This document shows positions 20,199 to 28,348 of a stretch of 64,000 nucleotides of DNA, piece after piece; positions within the stretch are counted from its first letter, which is position 1; every line of letters starts with the position of its first letter. The position numbers and the translations under genes are program-made. Under the pieces are notes generated by a model. That model saw only the letters and a list, made by a program, of their open reading frames with translations, did not search any database and had not been told where the DNA came from. Source of the DNA: Thauera sp. UBA6194 (GTDB lineage Bacteria; Pseudomonadota; Gammaproteobacteria; Burkholderiales; Rhodocyclaceae); contig DITC01000071.1 in NCBI GenBank assembly GCA_002422685.1, positions 11,416 through 75,415 on the forward strand, read 5' to 3'.

Positions 20199-20212
20199 GT
20201 CTGGGACACCCT

Positions 20213-20689
20213 TCAGCGCGCGATCGTGCTCGTGCGCTTGATCTTGTTCTGCAACTGGAGAATGCCGTAGATCAACGCCTCGGCCGTGGGCGGGCAGCCC
20301 GGCACATAGACGTCTACCGGCACGATCCGGTCGCAACCGCGCACGACCGAATAGGAGTAGTGGTAATACCCGCCGCCATTGGCACAGGAACCCATGGAGA
20401 TCACCCAGCGCGGCTCGGACATCTGGTCGTAGACCTTGCGCAGCGCAGGCGCCATCTTGTTGCACAGGGTACCGGCAACGATCATCAGGTCGGACTGACG
20501 CGGACTCGGCCGGAACACCACCCCGAAGCGGTCCAGGTCATAGCGGGAACAGCCCGCATGGATCATCTCGACCGCGCAGCAGGCCAGACCGAAGGTCATC
20601 GGCCACAACGAACCCGTGCGCGTCCAATTGATGACCGCATCCAGCGAGGTGGTGACGAACCCCTCGCGAAACACGCCCTCAATGCTCAT
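20213..20689 (-). CDS. nuoB: NADH-quinone oxidoreductase subunit B
   Basis: This 158-aa subunit binds the terminal [4Fe-4S] cluster N2 that reduces quinone. The unusual adjacent cysteines (LACCAVEM) and the further ligands in GSCANGGG and VPGCPPTAEAL are all present. It lies between nuoA and nuoC with short gaps. Confidence 0.97.
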   Translation of the reverse strand: MSIEGVFREGFVTTSLDAVINWTRTGSLWPMTFGLACCAVEMIHAGCSRYDLDRFGVVFRPSPRQSDLMIVAGTLCNKMAPALRKVYDQMSEPRWVISMGSCANGGGYYHYSYSVVRGCDRIVPVDVYVPGCPPTAEALIYGILQLQNKIKRTSTIAR

Positions 20690-20692
20690 GCA

Positions 20693-21067
20693 TTACTCCC
20701 AATCGAGTGCGCCGTTTTTCCACTCGACGATATAACCGATTACCAGAATCGCAAGAAAGACCATGACCGATCCGAAGACGAACCAGGCGATTTCTCCGGC
20801 GGCGATGAACTCCTGGAAGACCGTCGCCCACGGGAAAAGGAAGGCGATTTCGAGGTCAAACAGGATGAAGAGAATGGCGATCAGGTAATAGCGAACGTCG
20901 AACTTCATGCGGGCGTCTTCAAACGCCTCGAAGCCGCATTCGTAGGGAGAATTTTTTTCTGAATCGGGACGGTAGGGGGCGATCAATCGCCCGAGGATGA
21001 CGGGCGCAAGGCCGAAGCCAAGACCGACGAGCACGAACATCAGGACGGGAAAATAGTTTTCCAGCAT
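20693..21067 (-). CDS. nuoA: NADH-quinone oxidoreductase subunit A
   Basis: This 124-aa, three-helix membrane subunit is the first gene of the nuo operon. It contains SPYECGFEAFEDARMKFDV, the conserved loop near the quinone site, then FILFDLEIAFLFPWA. The ATG at 21067 is preceded by ACGGGGG; a longer frame would need a TTG. The tRNA-Leu lies 104 bases upstream. Confidence 0.96.
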   Translation of the reverse strand: MLENYFPVLMFVLVGLGFGLAPVILGRLIAPYRPDSEKNSPYECGFEAFEDARMKFDVRYYLIAILFILFDLEIAFLFPWATVFQEFIAAGEIAWFVFGSVMVFLAILVIGYIVEWKNGALDWE

Positions 21068-21140
21068 GCCCAGCAACCCCCGTTTGCGTTGGACGACGTC
21101 AAGAACGCGCCGTCATTATTGTTTTATCTGTACTGCATGG

Positions 21141-21162
21141 AGCGTCCCGCGTTGCGGGCGCT
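21141..21162. other. Hairpin between tRNA-Leu and nuoA
   Basis: AGCG-t-CCCGC (21141-21150) pairs with GCGGG-CGCT (21154-21162) around a three-base loop, leaving one bulged T. No U-run follows on the minus strand, so it does not look like a strong terminator. It could stabilise the nuo mRNA 5' end after the tRNA is cut out. Confidence 0.4.
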
Positions 21163-21171
21163 TCCGGAATG

Positions 21172-21256
21172 TGGTGCCGACGATGAGACTCGAACTCATA
21201 CGGCTTTCGCCACTACCCCCTCAAGATAGCGTGTCTACCAATTTCACCACGTCGGC
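21172..21256 (-). tRNA. tRNA-Leu, anticodon GAG
   Basis: The minus strand folds into an 85-base leucine tRNA with an encoded CCA end. The acceptor is GCCGACG/CGTCGGC. The anticodon arm CTATC-TTGAGGG-GGTAG gives anticodon GAG, reading CUC/CUU. The long variable arm (TGGCGAAAGCCGT) is typical of tRNA-Leu, and the T arm is ATGAG-TTCGAGT-CTCAT. It lies between secG and nuoA on the same strand, probably released from the shared transcript. Confidence 0.97.
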
Positions 21257-21320
21257 GCTTCACTCAACAGCCCCGTAATTATATGGGCAATTGCGCACTG
21301 CGCAAAGAGCCGCAGGCCAA

Positions 21321-21671
21321 TTATTTGGGAATGGATTGTGCAGGCGAGGAGTCCGCGGGCACGACCGGAGCAGGCTCGGTGGCCGGCGCGATCTGCGCGC
21401 CCTCCATCACGCTGCCGGGCGCAGCGGGCTTGTTGCTGGCCAGAAAGCTCAGACCCAGGCTGGTGATGAAGAACACGGTGGCCAGCACCCCGGTCGTGCG
21501 GCTGAGGAAGTTCGCCGAACCCGACGCGCCGAACAAGCTGCCCGACGAGCCGCTGCCGAACGCTGCGCCCATGTCGGCACCTTTGCCGTGCTGCACAAGA
21601 ACCAGACCGATGACAGCGATGCCGACCAGCACATGAACCGTCAGTACGAGAGAAAACAGATAGTCACCCAT
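21321..21671 (-). CDS. secG: Preprotein translocase subunit SecG
   Basis: This 116-aa inner-membrane protein assists SecYEG protein export. It has two helices (residues 3-24 and about 57-77) joined by the conserved loop VLVQHGKGADMGAAFGSGSSGSLFG-type sequence. The C-terminal tail is Pro/Ala-rich. The ATG at 21671 has AGGG upstream. It lies between tpiA and the tRNA in the usual order. Confidence 0.93.
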   Translation of the reverse strand: MGDYLFSLVLTVHVLVGIAVIGLVLVQHGKGADMGAAFGSGSSGSLFGASGSANFLSRTTGVLATVFFITSLGLSFLASNKPAAPGSVMEGAQIAPATEPAPVVPADSSPAQSIPK

Positions 21672-21704
21672 CACAAACCCTGAATTGAAGCCAACATTGA
21701 ACAA

Positions 21705-22442
21705 TCAAACCACACCCGCCGCCGCGCGGCAGATGGCCATGAAATCCTTCCCGACCAGCGACGCGCCGCCGATCAGGCCGCCGTCGACATCGGGAACCGC
21801 GAACAGCGCCGCCGCGTTCTCCGGCTTGAGGCTCCCGCCGTAAAGGATGCGCACGCCCTCGGCTGACACGCCCTGCGCACTCAACCTGGCACGAATGCCT
21901 GCATGCACCTGCGCCACCTGCTCGACGGTCGCGGAGCGCCCCGTCCCGATCGCCCACACAGGCTCATAAGCCACCACGATGCCTTGCATGGCCTCGCATC
22001 CGAGCGCTTCGAACACCGCCCGCAACTGCCGCTCGATCACCGCCATCGCCTGCCCGCTTTCCCGCTCCGCGAGGGTCTCACCCACGCAGACGATCGGCAC
22101 GAGTCCGTGCGTCACGGCCGCGCGAGCCTTGCGGCCGACAAGTGCGTCGTCCTCGCCGAACAGCGCGCGCCGCTCCGAGTGACCGACGATCACGTAACGG
22201 CAACCGAACTCGACAAGCATTGCCGCGCTCACCTCACCCGTGTAGGCGCCCACATCGAACTCACTGACGTCCTGAGCGGAGAGCGCAAGCCCTGCCGGAC
22301 GCTCCTGCAACTGAGCGAGATAAGGATACGGCACACACACCGCGATCTCCACGCCGGGATGCGGTGCAAGCTCGGCGACGAGCTCGCGATTGGCAGCCAG
22401 ACTGCCGTTCATCTTCCAGTTACCGGCGACGAGCCTGGTCAT
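21705..22442 (-). CDS. tpiA: Triosephosphate isomerase
   Basis: This 245-aa glycolytic TIM barrel interconverts dihydroxyacetone phosphate and glyceraldehyde-3-phosphate. All active-site motifs are present: AGNWKMN (Asn/Lys), IVGHSERR (electrophilic His), AYEPVWAIGTG (catalytic Glu and flexible loop) and the phosphate-binding LYGGSLKP. Homology sets the ATG at 22442. It is the first gene after a good promoter and probably heads the tpiA-secG-tRNA-nuo unit. Confidence 0.97.
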   Translation of the reverse strand: MTRLVAGNWKMNGSLAANRELVAELAPHPGVEIAVCVPYPYLAQLQERPAGLALSAQDVSEFDVGAYTGEVSAAMLVEFGCRYVIVGHSERRALFGEDDALVGRKARAAVTHGLVPIVCVGETLAERESGQAMAVIERQLRAVFEALGCEAMQGIVVAYEPVWAIGTGRSATVEQVAQVHAGIRARLSAQGVSAEGVRILYGGSLKPENAAALFAVPDVDGGLIGGASLVGKDFMAICRAAAGVV

Positions 22443-22476
22443 GTGTCGAATTGCATGGTTGAGGATAAACCGCAGG

Positions 22477-22506
22477 ATTATAGGACCCCGAGCCCCGAAG
22501 CTGCAA
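22477..22506 (-). promoter_or_regulatory. Candidate tpiA promoter
   Basis: The minus strand has TTGCAG (22506-22501), an 18-base spacer and a perfect TATAAT (22482-22477), 34 bases before the tpiA ATG. It is one of the best sigma70-like promoters in the window and the only strong one I see ahead of secG, tRNA-Leu and the nuo genes. Confidence 0.7.
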
Positions 22507-22602
22507 ATCCATGGCGGTCGCAGGCGACGAGCTTCCGGCGCGAGGACGTCCGAAACGCCACGCCATGCCCCCCTTTTACGCTCGATGGGTGGCAATTCCG
22601 GT

Positions 22603-22631
22603 TTGCCTGAACTCGCCGCGCAAACCATACT
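22603..22631 (+). promoter_or_regulatory. Candidate promoter for the DUF2789 gene
   Basis: TTGCCT (22603-22608), a 17-base spacer and CATACT (22626-22631) each match consensus at four of six positions, about 78 bases before the DUF2789 ATG. Position and spacing are the only support. Confidence 0.4.
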
Positions 22632-22708
22632 TTGTGCAGCTCGCGTGGCGATGGTCACGGATCCGATGTCAGTTCAAGCCGCAGCCGAACATCATGAAGG
22701 AGAGCACC

Positions 22709-22945
22709 ATGGAAAAACCGATTCACGTCTTCAGCGACCTCTTCGCACAGCTGGGCCTACCCGACGATGCGGCGGGCATCGACGCCTTCATCAAGGCGCA
22801 CTCACCGCTCCCGGAGTTCGTGAAGCTGACCGATGCCCCCTTCTGGACGGCGGGGCAAGCCGCTTTCCTGCGTGAGCAACTGGCGAACGATGCGGATTGG
22901 GCTGAACTGGTCGATCAACTCAATTCAGCCTTGCGTCGCACCTGA
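22709..22945 (+). CDS. DUF2789 family small protein
   Basis: This 78-aa acidic cytoplasmic protein with no membrane segment resembles the DUF2789 family: METKxx-like start, HVFSDLFAQLGLP, then an all-helical body with PEFVKLTDAPFWTAGQAAFL. Function is unknown. The ATG at 22709 is chosen because AAGGAG lies 6 bases upstream; an in-frame ATG at 22694 is an alternative. It stands alone, convergent with pstB. Confidence 0.75.
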   Translation: MEKPIHVFSDLFAQLGLPDDAAGIDAFIKAHSPLPEFVKLTDAPFWTAGQAAFLREQLANDADWAELVDQLNSALRRT

Positions 22946-22952
22946 ACGCAGC

Positions 22953-22988
22953 GAGGGCGCAGACGGCAATCATGCCGTGCGCGCCCTC
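22953..22988. terminator. Long hairpin between convergent DUF2789 gene and pstB
   Basis: GAGGGCGC (22953-22960) pairs with GCGCCCTC (22981-22988), and an inner stem ACGGCA/TGCCGT (22963-22968 and 22973-22978) extends it around a four-base loop. The symmetric stem could serve both convergent genes, but neither side has a clear U-tract. Confidence 0.5.
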
Positions 22989-23014
22989 TCCCCAGCCCCG
23001 AAAGGCCTGCCCCG

Positions 23015-23779
23015 TCAGCCGAACCGACCGGTGATGTAGTCCTCGGTCTCTTTGCGCTTCGGTTTCACGAACAACTCGTCCGTCACCCCGAACTCGACCA
23101 TCTCGCCCAGATACATGTACGCGGTGTAGTCCGAAATCCGTGCCGCCTGCTGCATGTTGTGGGTGACGATGACGATGGTGAACTCTTCCTTCAGCTCGTC
23201 GATCAGCTCCTCGATGCGAGCGGTCGAGATCGGATCGAGCGCCGAGGTGGGCTCGTCGAGCAGGATCACCTCGGGCTTGACCGCGATACCGCGAGCGATG
23301 CAAAGACGCTGCTGCTGCCCGCCCGAGAGGCTCATGCCGCTCTGCTTGAGCTTGTCCTTGACCTCGTCCCACAGCGCTGCCTTGCGCAGGGCCCACTCGA
23401 CACGCTGGTCCATGTCGCTGCTCGAGAGCTTCTCGTGCAGCTTCACACCGAAGGCGATGTTGTCGTAGATCGACATCGGGAACGGCGTCGGCTTCTGGAA
23501 CACCATACCGATCTTGGCCCGCAGCACGCTCACATCGATTTCGGAGGCGAGCAGGTTGCGGCCGTCGAACAGCAATTGCCCTTCGGCGCGCTGCTCGGGG
23601 TACAGATCGTACATGCGGTTGATCGTGCGCAGCAGCGTCGACTTGCCACACCCGGACGGTCCGATAAACGCGGTGCATTTATGGCGCGCCATCTTGAAGT
23701 TGATGTCCTTCAGCGCGTGGAACTTCCCGTAGTAAAAATTGAAGTCCTTGAACTCGATTTGCGCGTCGGTGATTTCCAT
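23015..23779 (-). CDS. pstB: Phosphate ABC transporter ATP-binding protein
   Basis: This 254-aa ATPase drives high-affinity phosphate uptake. Walker A (GPSGCGKST), the ABC signature (LSGGQQQRLC) and Walker B with its following D-loop (VILLDEPTSALD) are intact. The ATG at 23779 follows GGAGAAGAGA; a TTG four codons upstream is less likely. It is the last gene of pstSCAB here. phoU, which often follows, is absent. Confidence 0.96.
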   Translation of the reverse strand: MEITDAQIEFKDFNFYYGKFHALKDINFKMARHKCTAFIGPSGCGKSTLLRTINRMYDLYPEQRAEGQLLFDGRNLLASEIDVSVLRAKIGMVFQKPTPFPMSIYDNIAFGVKLHEKLSSSDMDQRVEWALRKAALWDEVKDKLKQSGMSLSGGQQQRLCIARGIAVKPEVILLDEPTSALDPISTARIEELIDELKEEFTIVIVTHNMQQAARISDYTAYMYLGEMVEFGVTDELFVKPKRKETEDYITGRFG

Positions 23780-23833
23780 TCTCTTCTCCAATCGCGGCCC
23801 GTCATGCGGGCCTGGATTGTGCTCGGTTGATAC

Positions 23834-24676
23834 TTAGTTGATCTTTTCGGCGCGCAGGAAGACGCGCGCGATAATGTTGAGCAGCAGCACGCCCATCGTG
23901 ATCAGGAACACGCCTGCCCATGCCAGATCCTGCCAGTTGGTAAAGGGGCTCATGGCAAACTTGAAGATCGTGACCGGCAGGTTGGCCATCGGCTCGTTCA
24001 TGTTCAGGGACCAGAACTGGTTGGACAACGCGGTGAAGAGCAGCGGCGCGGTTTCGCCGGCGATCCGGGCCACCGCGAGCAGCACGCCGGTCAGTACGCC
24101 GGCCCGTGCGGCACGCAGGGTCACCTTCGAGATCACCACGCTCTTCGGCGCACCGAGGGCGAACGCCGCCTCGCGCAGCGTGTTGGGGATGAGCTGCAGC
24201 ATGTTCTCGGTTGTGCGCACGACCACCGGCAGCACGATCAGCGCGAGCGCGATCACCCCCGACCAAGCCGAGAACTTGCCTGTCTGCGCAACCACGACCG
24301 CATACACGAAAAGACCGATCACGATCGACGGCGCCGACAGCAGCAGGTCGTTGATGAAGCGTGTGACCGCCCCCAGGCGGTGATAGCGCCCATACTCGGC
24401 CAGATAGACGCCAGCCAGGATGCCGATCGGCGTGCCGAGCAGAGTGGCCAGCACGACGAGCACGAGACTGCCCGCGATGGCATTGAGCAAGCCTCCGGTT
24501 TCCGCTCCCGGCGGCGGCGTCATCTCGGTAAACAGGGTAAGCGACAGACCGGCGAGCCCCAGATCGAAGACCGTCCACAGGATCCACGCCAGCCAGAACA
24601 GGCCGAACACCATCGCCGACAGCGACAGCGTGAGCGCGAGGCTGTTGATGAATTTGCGTTTCGCAAGCAGGTTCAT
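23834..24676 (-). CDS. pstA: Phosphate ABC transporter permease PstA
   Basis: This 280-aa inner-membrane permease has six hydrophobic helices and the EAA-type loop (EAAFALGAPKSVVISKVTLRAA) that contacts PstB. Its first helix region and GLFVYAVVVAQTGKFSAWSG match PstA. It lies 12 bases downstream of pstC. Confidence 0.95.
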   Translation of the reverse strand: MNLLAKRKFINSLALTLSLSAMVFGLFWLAWILWTVFDLGLAGLSLTLFTEMTPPPGAETGGLLNAIAGSLVLVVLATLLGTPIGILAGVYLAEYGRYHRLGAVTRFINDLLLSAPSIVIGLFVYAVVVAQTGKFSAWSGVIALALIVLPVVVRTTENMLQLIPNTLREAAFALGAPKSVVISKVTLRAARAGVLTGVLLAVARIAGETAPLLFTALSNQFWSLNMNEPMANLPVTIFKFAMSPFTNWQDLAWAGVFLITMGVLLLNIIARVFLRAEKIN

Positions 24677-24688
24677 GTTCTTTCTCGC

Positions 24689-25651
24689 TCAGCTCTTCGC
24701 ACCCTCGCCCTTGGCGAGTTGCTGCAGCAGCAGTTTGGATACCACGAGCACGATCAGCGTGATCACGAACAGGATCAGACCCAGCTCCATCAACGCCGCG
24801 GTGTGCAACCCGGGGTCGGCCTCGGCGAACTCGTTCGCAAGCGCGGAGGTGATGCTGTTACCCGGCGCGAACAGCGACGCCGAATTAAGGAAATTGGTGT
24901 TGCCGATCACGAAGGTCACCGCCATCGTCTCGCCCAGCGCACGGCCAAGGCCCAACATCACTCCACCGATCACCCCGGTCTTGGTGTAAGGCAGAACGAC
25001 GCCCCACATCACTTCCCAGGTCGTGCAGCCGACGCCGTAGGCCGACTCCTTGAGCATGGGTGGCGTCACTTCGAAGACGTCGCGCATCACCGAGGCGATG
25101 TAAGGAATAATCATGATCGCCAGGATGATGCCGGCGCTCAACAGGCCGATCCCGAGCGGCGGGCCCGCGAACAGCTTGCCGACCACGGGCACCTGACCGA
25201 GCGTGGACTGCAGCGCGGGCTGAATGTATTTCGCGAAGATCGGGGCGAACACGAGCAGGCCCCACATGCCGTATACGATGGATGGAATCGCCGCGAGCAG
25301 TTCGATGGCGGTGCCGAGGGGACGGCGCAGCCAAGCAGGTGCCAGCTCGGTGAGAAACAGTGCGATGCCGAAACTCACAGGCACCGCGATCAACAGGGCG
25401 ATCACCGAGGTGACGATCGTGCCGTAGATCGGGATGAGCGCGCCGAAGTCCTCCATCGGCGGGTTCCACGCATCGGAAAACAGGAAGCCGATGCCGAAGG
25501 CCCGGATGCTGGGCCAGGAGGCGACGATCAGGGCAACGATGATGCCCGCAAGCAGGATCAGGGTCAGCCAGGCGAAGGACTTCGCCATGACGCCGAACAC
25601 CTTGTCGCCGAGTCTGCTCGACGCCGAAGACTTGAACTCGGTCGTTCGCAT
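24689..25651 (-). CDS. pstC: Phosphate ABC transporter permease PstC
   Basis: This 320-aa permease is closely similar in layout to E. coli PstC: SWPSIRAFGIGFLFSDAW, GALIPIYGTIVTSVIALLIA, LLAAIPSIVYGMWGL and the PstB-contacting KESAYGVGCTTWEVMW. The ATG at 25651 gives the family length. A GTG at 25747 would add 32 polar residues and begin 15 bases after pstS; neither start has a strong ribosome-binding site, so the longer form stays possible. Confidence 0.92.
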   Translation of the reverse strand: MRTTEFKSSASSRLGDKVFGVMAKSFAWLTLILLAGIIVALIVASWPSIRAFGIGFLFSDAWNPPMEDFGALIPIYGTIVTSVIALLIAVPVSFGIALFLTELAPAWLRRPLGTAIELLAAIPSIVYGMWGLLVFAPIFAKYIQPALQSTLGQVPVVGKLFAGPPLGIGLLSAGIILAIMIIPYIASVMRDVFEVTPPMLKESAYGVGCTTWEVMWGVVLPYTKTGVIGGVMLGLGRALGETMAVTFVIGNTNFLNSASLFAPGNSITSALANEFAEADPGLHTAALMELGLILFVITLIVLVVSKLLLQQLAKGEGAKS

Positions 25652-25762
25652 GGAAACACCAGTAAGCGCGACGGCAGCATCGCTGCCCGCGGAAAGGTCA
25701 GAGCCAGAGACCCGCGGGGCCTCTGGCTTGGCACTGTGACGAGCCACGTATCCGTATCCGGA

Positions 25763-26803
25763 TTACTTGGCCAATTGAATCGCGTTGCCGGCCGTGTCCT
25801 TCATCTCGCCCCAGGAGGCACGGATCAGCTCGACAGTCGCCTTCGGCATCGGGATGTACTCGAGCTCGAGCGCCATCTCGCCACCATTTTCGTAGGCCCA
25901 CTCGAAGAACTTCAGCACTTCGCTCGCCTGCGCGGGCTTGTCCTGCACCTTGTGCATGAGGATGAAGGTTGCGCTGGTGATCGGCCAGGATTTGGCGCCA
26001 GGCTGATTGGTCAGGATCTCGTAAAACGCCGACTTGGACCAATCCGCACCTTCAGCCGCAGCCGCGAAGGTCTCGTTGCTCGGCTCGACGAACTGACCAT
26101 CCTTGTTCTGCATGATGGCGTGCGAGAGCTTGTTCTGCTTCGCGTAGGCGTACTCGACGTAGCCGATCGAACCCGGCAAGCGTTGCACGAAGGCCGAGAC
26201 GCCCTCGTTACCCTTGCCACCCAGACCAACCGGCCACTGCACCGCGGTGCCTTCGCCGATCGCGTCTTTCCACTCGGTCGAGACCTTGGAGAGATAGTTC
26301 GTGAACACGAAGGTGGTGCCCGAGCCGTCGGCGCGGCGGACGACGCCGATATCCTGATCGGAGAGCTTGAGGTCCGGGTTGAGCGCGACGATCGCCGGAT
26401 CATTCCACTTGGTAATCTTGCCCTGATAGATCTGCGCCAGCACTTCGCCGGTGAGCTTCATGTCACCGGGCTTGATACCCTCGAGATTCACCACCGGCAC
26501 AACCGCGCCGATCACGGTCGGAAACTGCTGGAGGCCGCCTTCGGCCAGCTTCTCGGGCTTGAGCGGCATGTCGGAAGCACCGAAATCGACGGTCTTGGCG
26601 CCGATCTGGCGAATACCGCCGCCGGAGCCGATCGACTGGTAATTCACCCTGTTGCCGGTCGCTTTCTGGTAAGCGTCGGCCCACTTCGCATAGATCGGTG
26701 CCGGGAACGAGGCGCCGGCACCGGTGATGTCGGCGGCATGAGCGGTGGCGCCGATCAGCAGGGTCGAGCACGCGGCGAGCGCAAACTTGGTGGAAAAACG
26801 CAT
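25763..26803 (-). CDS. pstS: Periplasmic phosphate-binding protein PstS
   Basis: This 346-aa protein has a clear signal peptide (residues 1-23, ending ATAHA before ADITGAG). The mature protein has the phosphate-site motifs GAGASFPAPIYAKW, SIGSGGGIRQI and RADGSGTTFVFT. It captures phosphate in the periplasm for PstCAB. GAGGTAG precedes the ATG at 26803. A degenerate Pho box lies upstream. Confidence 0.96.
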   Translation of the reverse strand: MRFSTKFALAACSTLLIGATAHAADITGAGASFPAPIYAKWADAYQKATGNRVNYQSIGSGGGIRQIGAKTVDFGASDMPLKPEKLAEGGLQQFPTVIGAVVPVVNLEGIKPGDMKLTGEVLAQIYQGKITKWNDPAIVALNPDLKLSDQDIGVVRRADGSGTTFVFTNYLSKVSTEWKDAIGEGTAVQWPVGLGGKGNEGVSAFVQRLPGSIGYVEYAYAKQNKLSHAIMQNKDGQFVEPSNETFAAAAEGADWSKSAFYEILTNQPGAKSWPITSATFILMHKVQDKPAQASEVLKFFEWAYENGGEMALELEYIPMPKATVELIRASWGEMKDTAGNAIQLAK

Positions 26804-26836
26804 GGTCACTACCTCGGGTTGGGAAACTGAGCCCGT

Positions 26837-26870
26837 AAGGTAGCAATCCATTGTTACAGCGACATTTCAT
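26837..26870 (-). promoter_or_regulatory. Candidate Pho box and -10 of pstS
   Basis: On the minus strand, ATGAAAT (26870-26864) and CTGTAAC (26859-26853) are two 7-base units 11 bases apart, resembling the CTGTCAT direct repeats bound by PhoB at 4/7 and 5/7 positions. A TACCTT -10-like hexamer (26842-26837) follows 10 bases later, the spacing seen in PhoB-activated promoters. The match is imperfect, so this is tentative. Confidence 0.4.
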
Positions 26871-26941
26871 GTCATCGAAACGGAACGAATACGCGCCGTG
26901 CTCGGGAACGAGCGGTCGCGCCCCTCGTTCCCGCACAGGAT

Positions 26942-28294
26942 TCAGCCGAACGCGTGCTCCACGGCGTCCGCGATCTGTCGCGCCAGCCGGTCTACGAGCG
27001 CCCCATCGCGCCCCTCCACCATGACCCGCAGCAGCGGCTCGGTGCCCGACGGGCGCAGCAGCACGCGCCCGCTTTCCCCGAGTGTCTGTTCGGCCCGAGC
27101 TTGCGCGTTGGCGATGCCGCTGTCCGCGCTCCAGTCGAAGCCGTTCGGCATGCGCACGTTGATGAGTCGCTGCGGATAGAAGACGAGATCGGCGCAGGCC
27201 TCGGCGAGCGACGTACCCCGCTGCTTGAGCGCCGCCAGCACCTGCAAGGCCGACACGATGCCGTCTCCCGTGGTGTGACGGTCGAGGCAGATGATGTGGC
27301 CCGAGTTTTCGCCGCCGATCTTCCAGCCACGCTCGTGCAACTGCTCGAGAACGTAGCGATCGCCGACCTTCGCGCGCGCAAACGGCACCCCGAGGCGCCC
27401 GATCGCGTGCTCGAACCCCAGATTGCTCATCAGGGTGCCGACCACGCCGTCGAGTTTCCCGTCAGCGTGCCGCGACTGCGCCACCACGTATAGGAGCTTG
27501 TCGCCATCGTAGATCTCGCCGGTGTGATCGACCATCATGAGCCGGTCGGCATCGCCATCGAGCGCGATCCCCAGGTCCGCCCCCTGAGCGAGCACGGCCT
27601 TGCGTAGATTCTCAGGGCGGGTCGCGCCGACCCCGTCGTTGATGTTCAGGCCATTTGGCTCGGCACCGACGGCCACGACCTCCGCACCGAGCTCATGAAA
27701 GACCTTCGGCGCGATGTTATAGGCCGCTCCGTTCGCGCAATCCACGACGATGCGCAGGCCGCGCAGATCGAGCTCGTTCGGGAAGGTGCTCTTGCAGAAC
27801 TCGATGTAGCGCCCGGCGGCATCCTCGATGCGACGCGCCTTGCCCAGGCCGGCCGAGTCGACGCAGCCCATCGGCTCGTCCAGGCGCGCTTCGATCTCGG
27901 CCTCGACGGCGTCGGGCAGCTTGCTGCCGTCGGCGGAGAAGAACTTGATGCCATTATCGTAAAACGGATTGTGCGACGCCGAGATCACCACGCCCGCCTG
28001 CAGGCGCAAGGCACGCGTCAGGTAGGCGACCGCGGGGGTCGGGATCGGGCCGGCGAGCATGACGTCCACACCAGCCGCCGCGAAACCGGCCTCGAGCGCC
28101 GCCTCGAGCATGTAGCCCGAGATCCGCGTGTCCTTGCCGATGAGCACGGCCGGATGCTCGCCCGGCGGAAGATGCTCACGCGTGACCAGCGTCAGCCCCG
28201 CTGCATAGCCGAGCTTCATCACCAGTTCCGGCGTGATCGGCGCAACGCCAACCTTCCCACGCACGCCGTCCGTACCGAAATAATTGCGCCCCAT
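26942..28294 (-). CDS. glmM: Phosphoglucosamine mutase
   Basis: This 450-aa enzyme converts glucosamine-6-phosphate to glucosamine-1-phosphate for peptidoglycan and LPS precursors. It has the phosphoserine loop GVVISASHNP (Ser107), the metal-binding DGDADR and the sugar-binding GGENSGHII, with the C-terminal phosphate-binding RPSGTEPLLRVMVEG. N-terminus YFGTDGVRG is typical. It follows folP in the conserved ftsH-folP-glmM order. Confidence 0.97.
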   Translation of the reverse strand: MGRNYFGTDGVRGKVGVAPITPELVMKLGYAAGLTLVTREHLPPGEHPAVLIGKDTRISGYMLEAALEAGFAAAGVDVMLAGPIPTPAVAYLTRALRLQAGVVISASHNPFYDNGIKFFSADGSKLPDAVEAEIEARLDEPMGCVDSAGLGKARRIEDAAGRYIEFCKSTFPNELDLRGLRIVVDCANGAAYNIAPKVFHELGAEVVAVGAEPNGLNINDGVGATRPENLRKAVLAQGADLGIALDGDADRLMMVDHTGEIYDGDKLLYVVAQSRHADGKLDGVVGTLMSNLGFEHAIGRLGVPFARAKVGDRYVLEQLHERGWKIGGENSGHIICLDRHTTGDGIVSALQVLAALKQRGTSLAEACADLVFYPQRLINVRMPNGFDWSADSGIANAQARAEQTLGESGRVLLRPSGTEPLLRVMVEGRDGALVDRLARQIADAVEHAFG

Positions 28295-28348
28295 CTCCGC
28301 TCCGAAGCAATCACGAAAGTGGGATTATGACATCTCGGCGCAAGCCTA

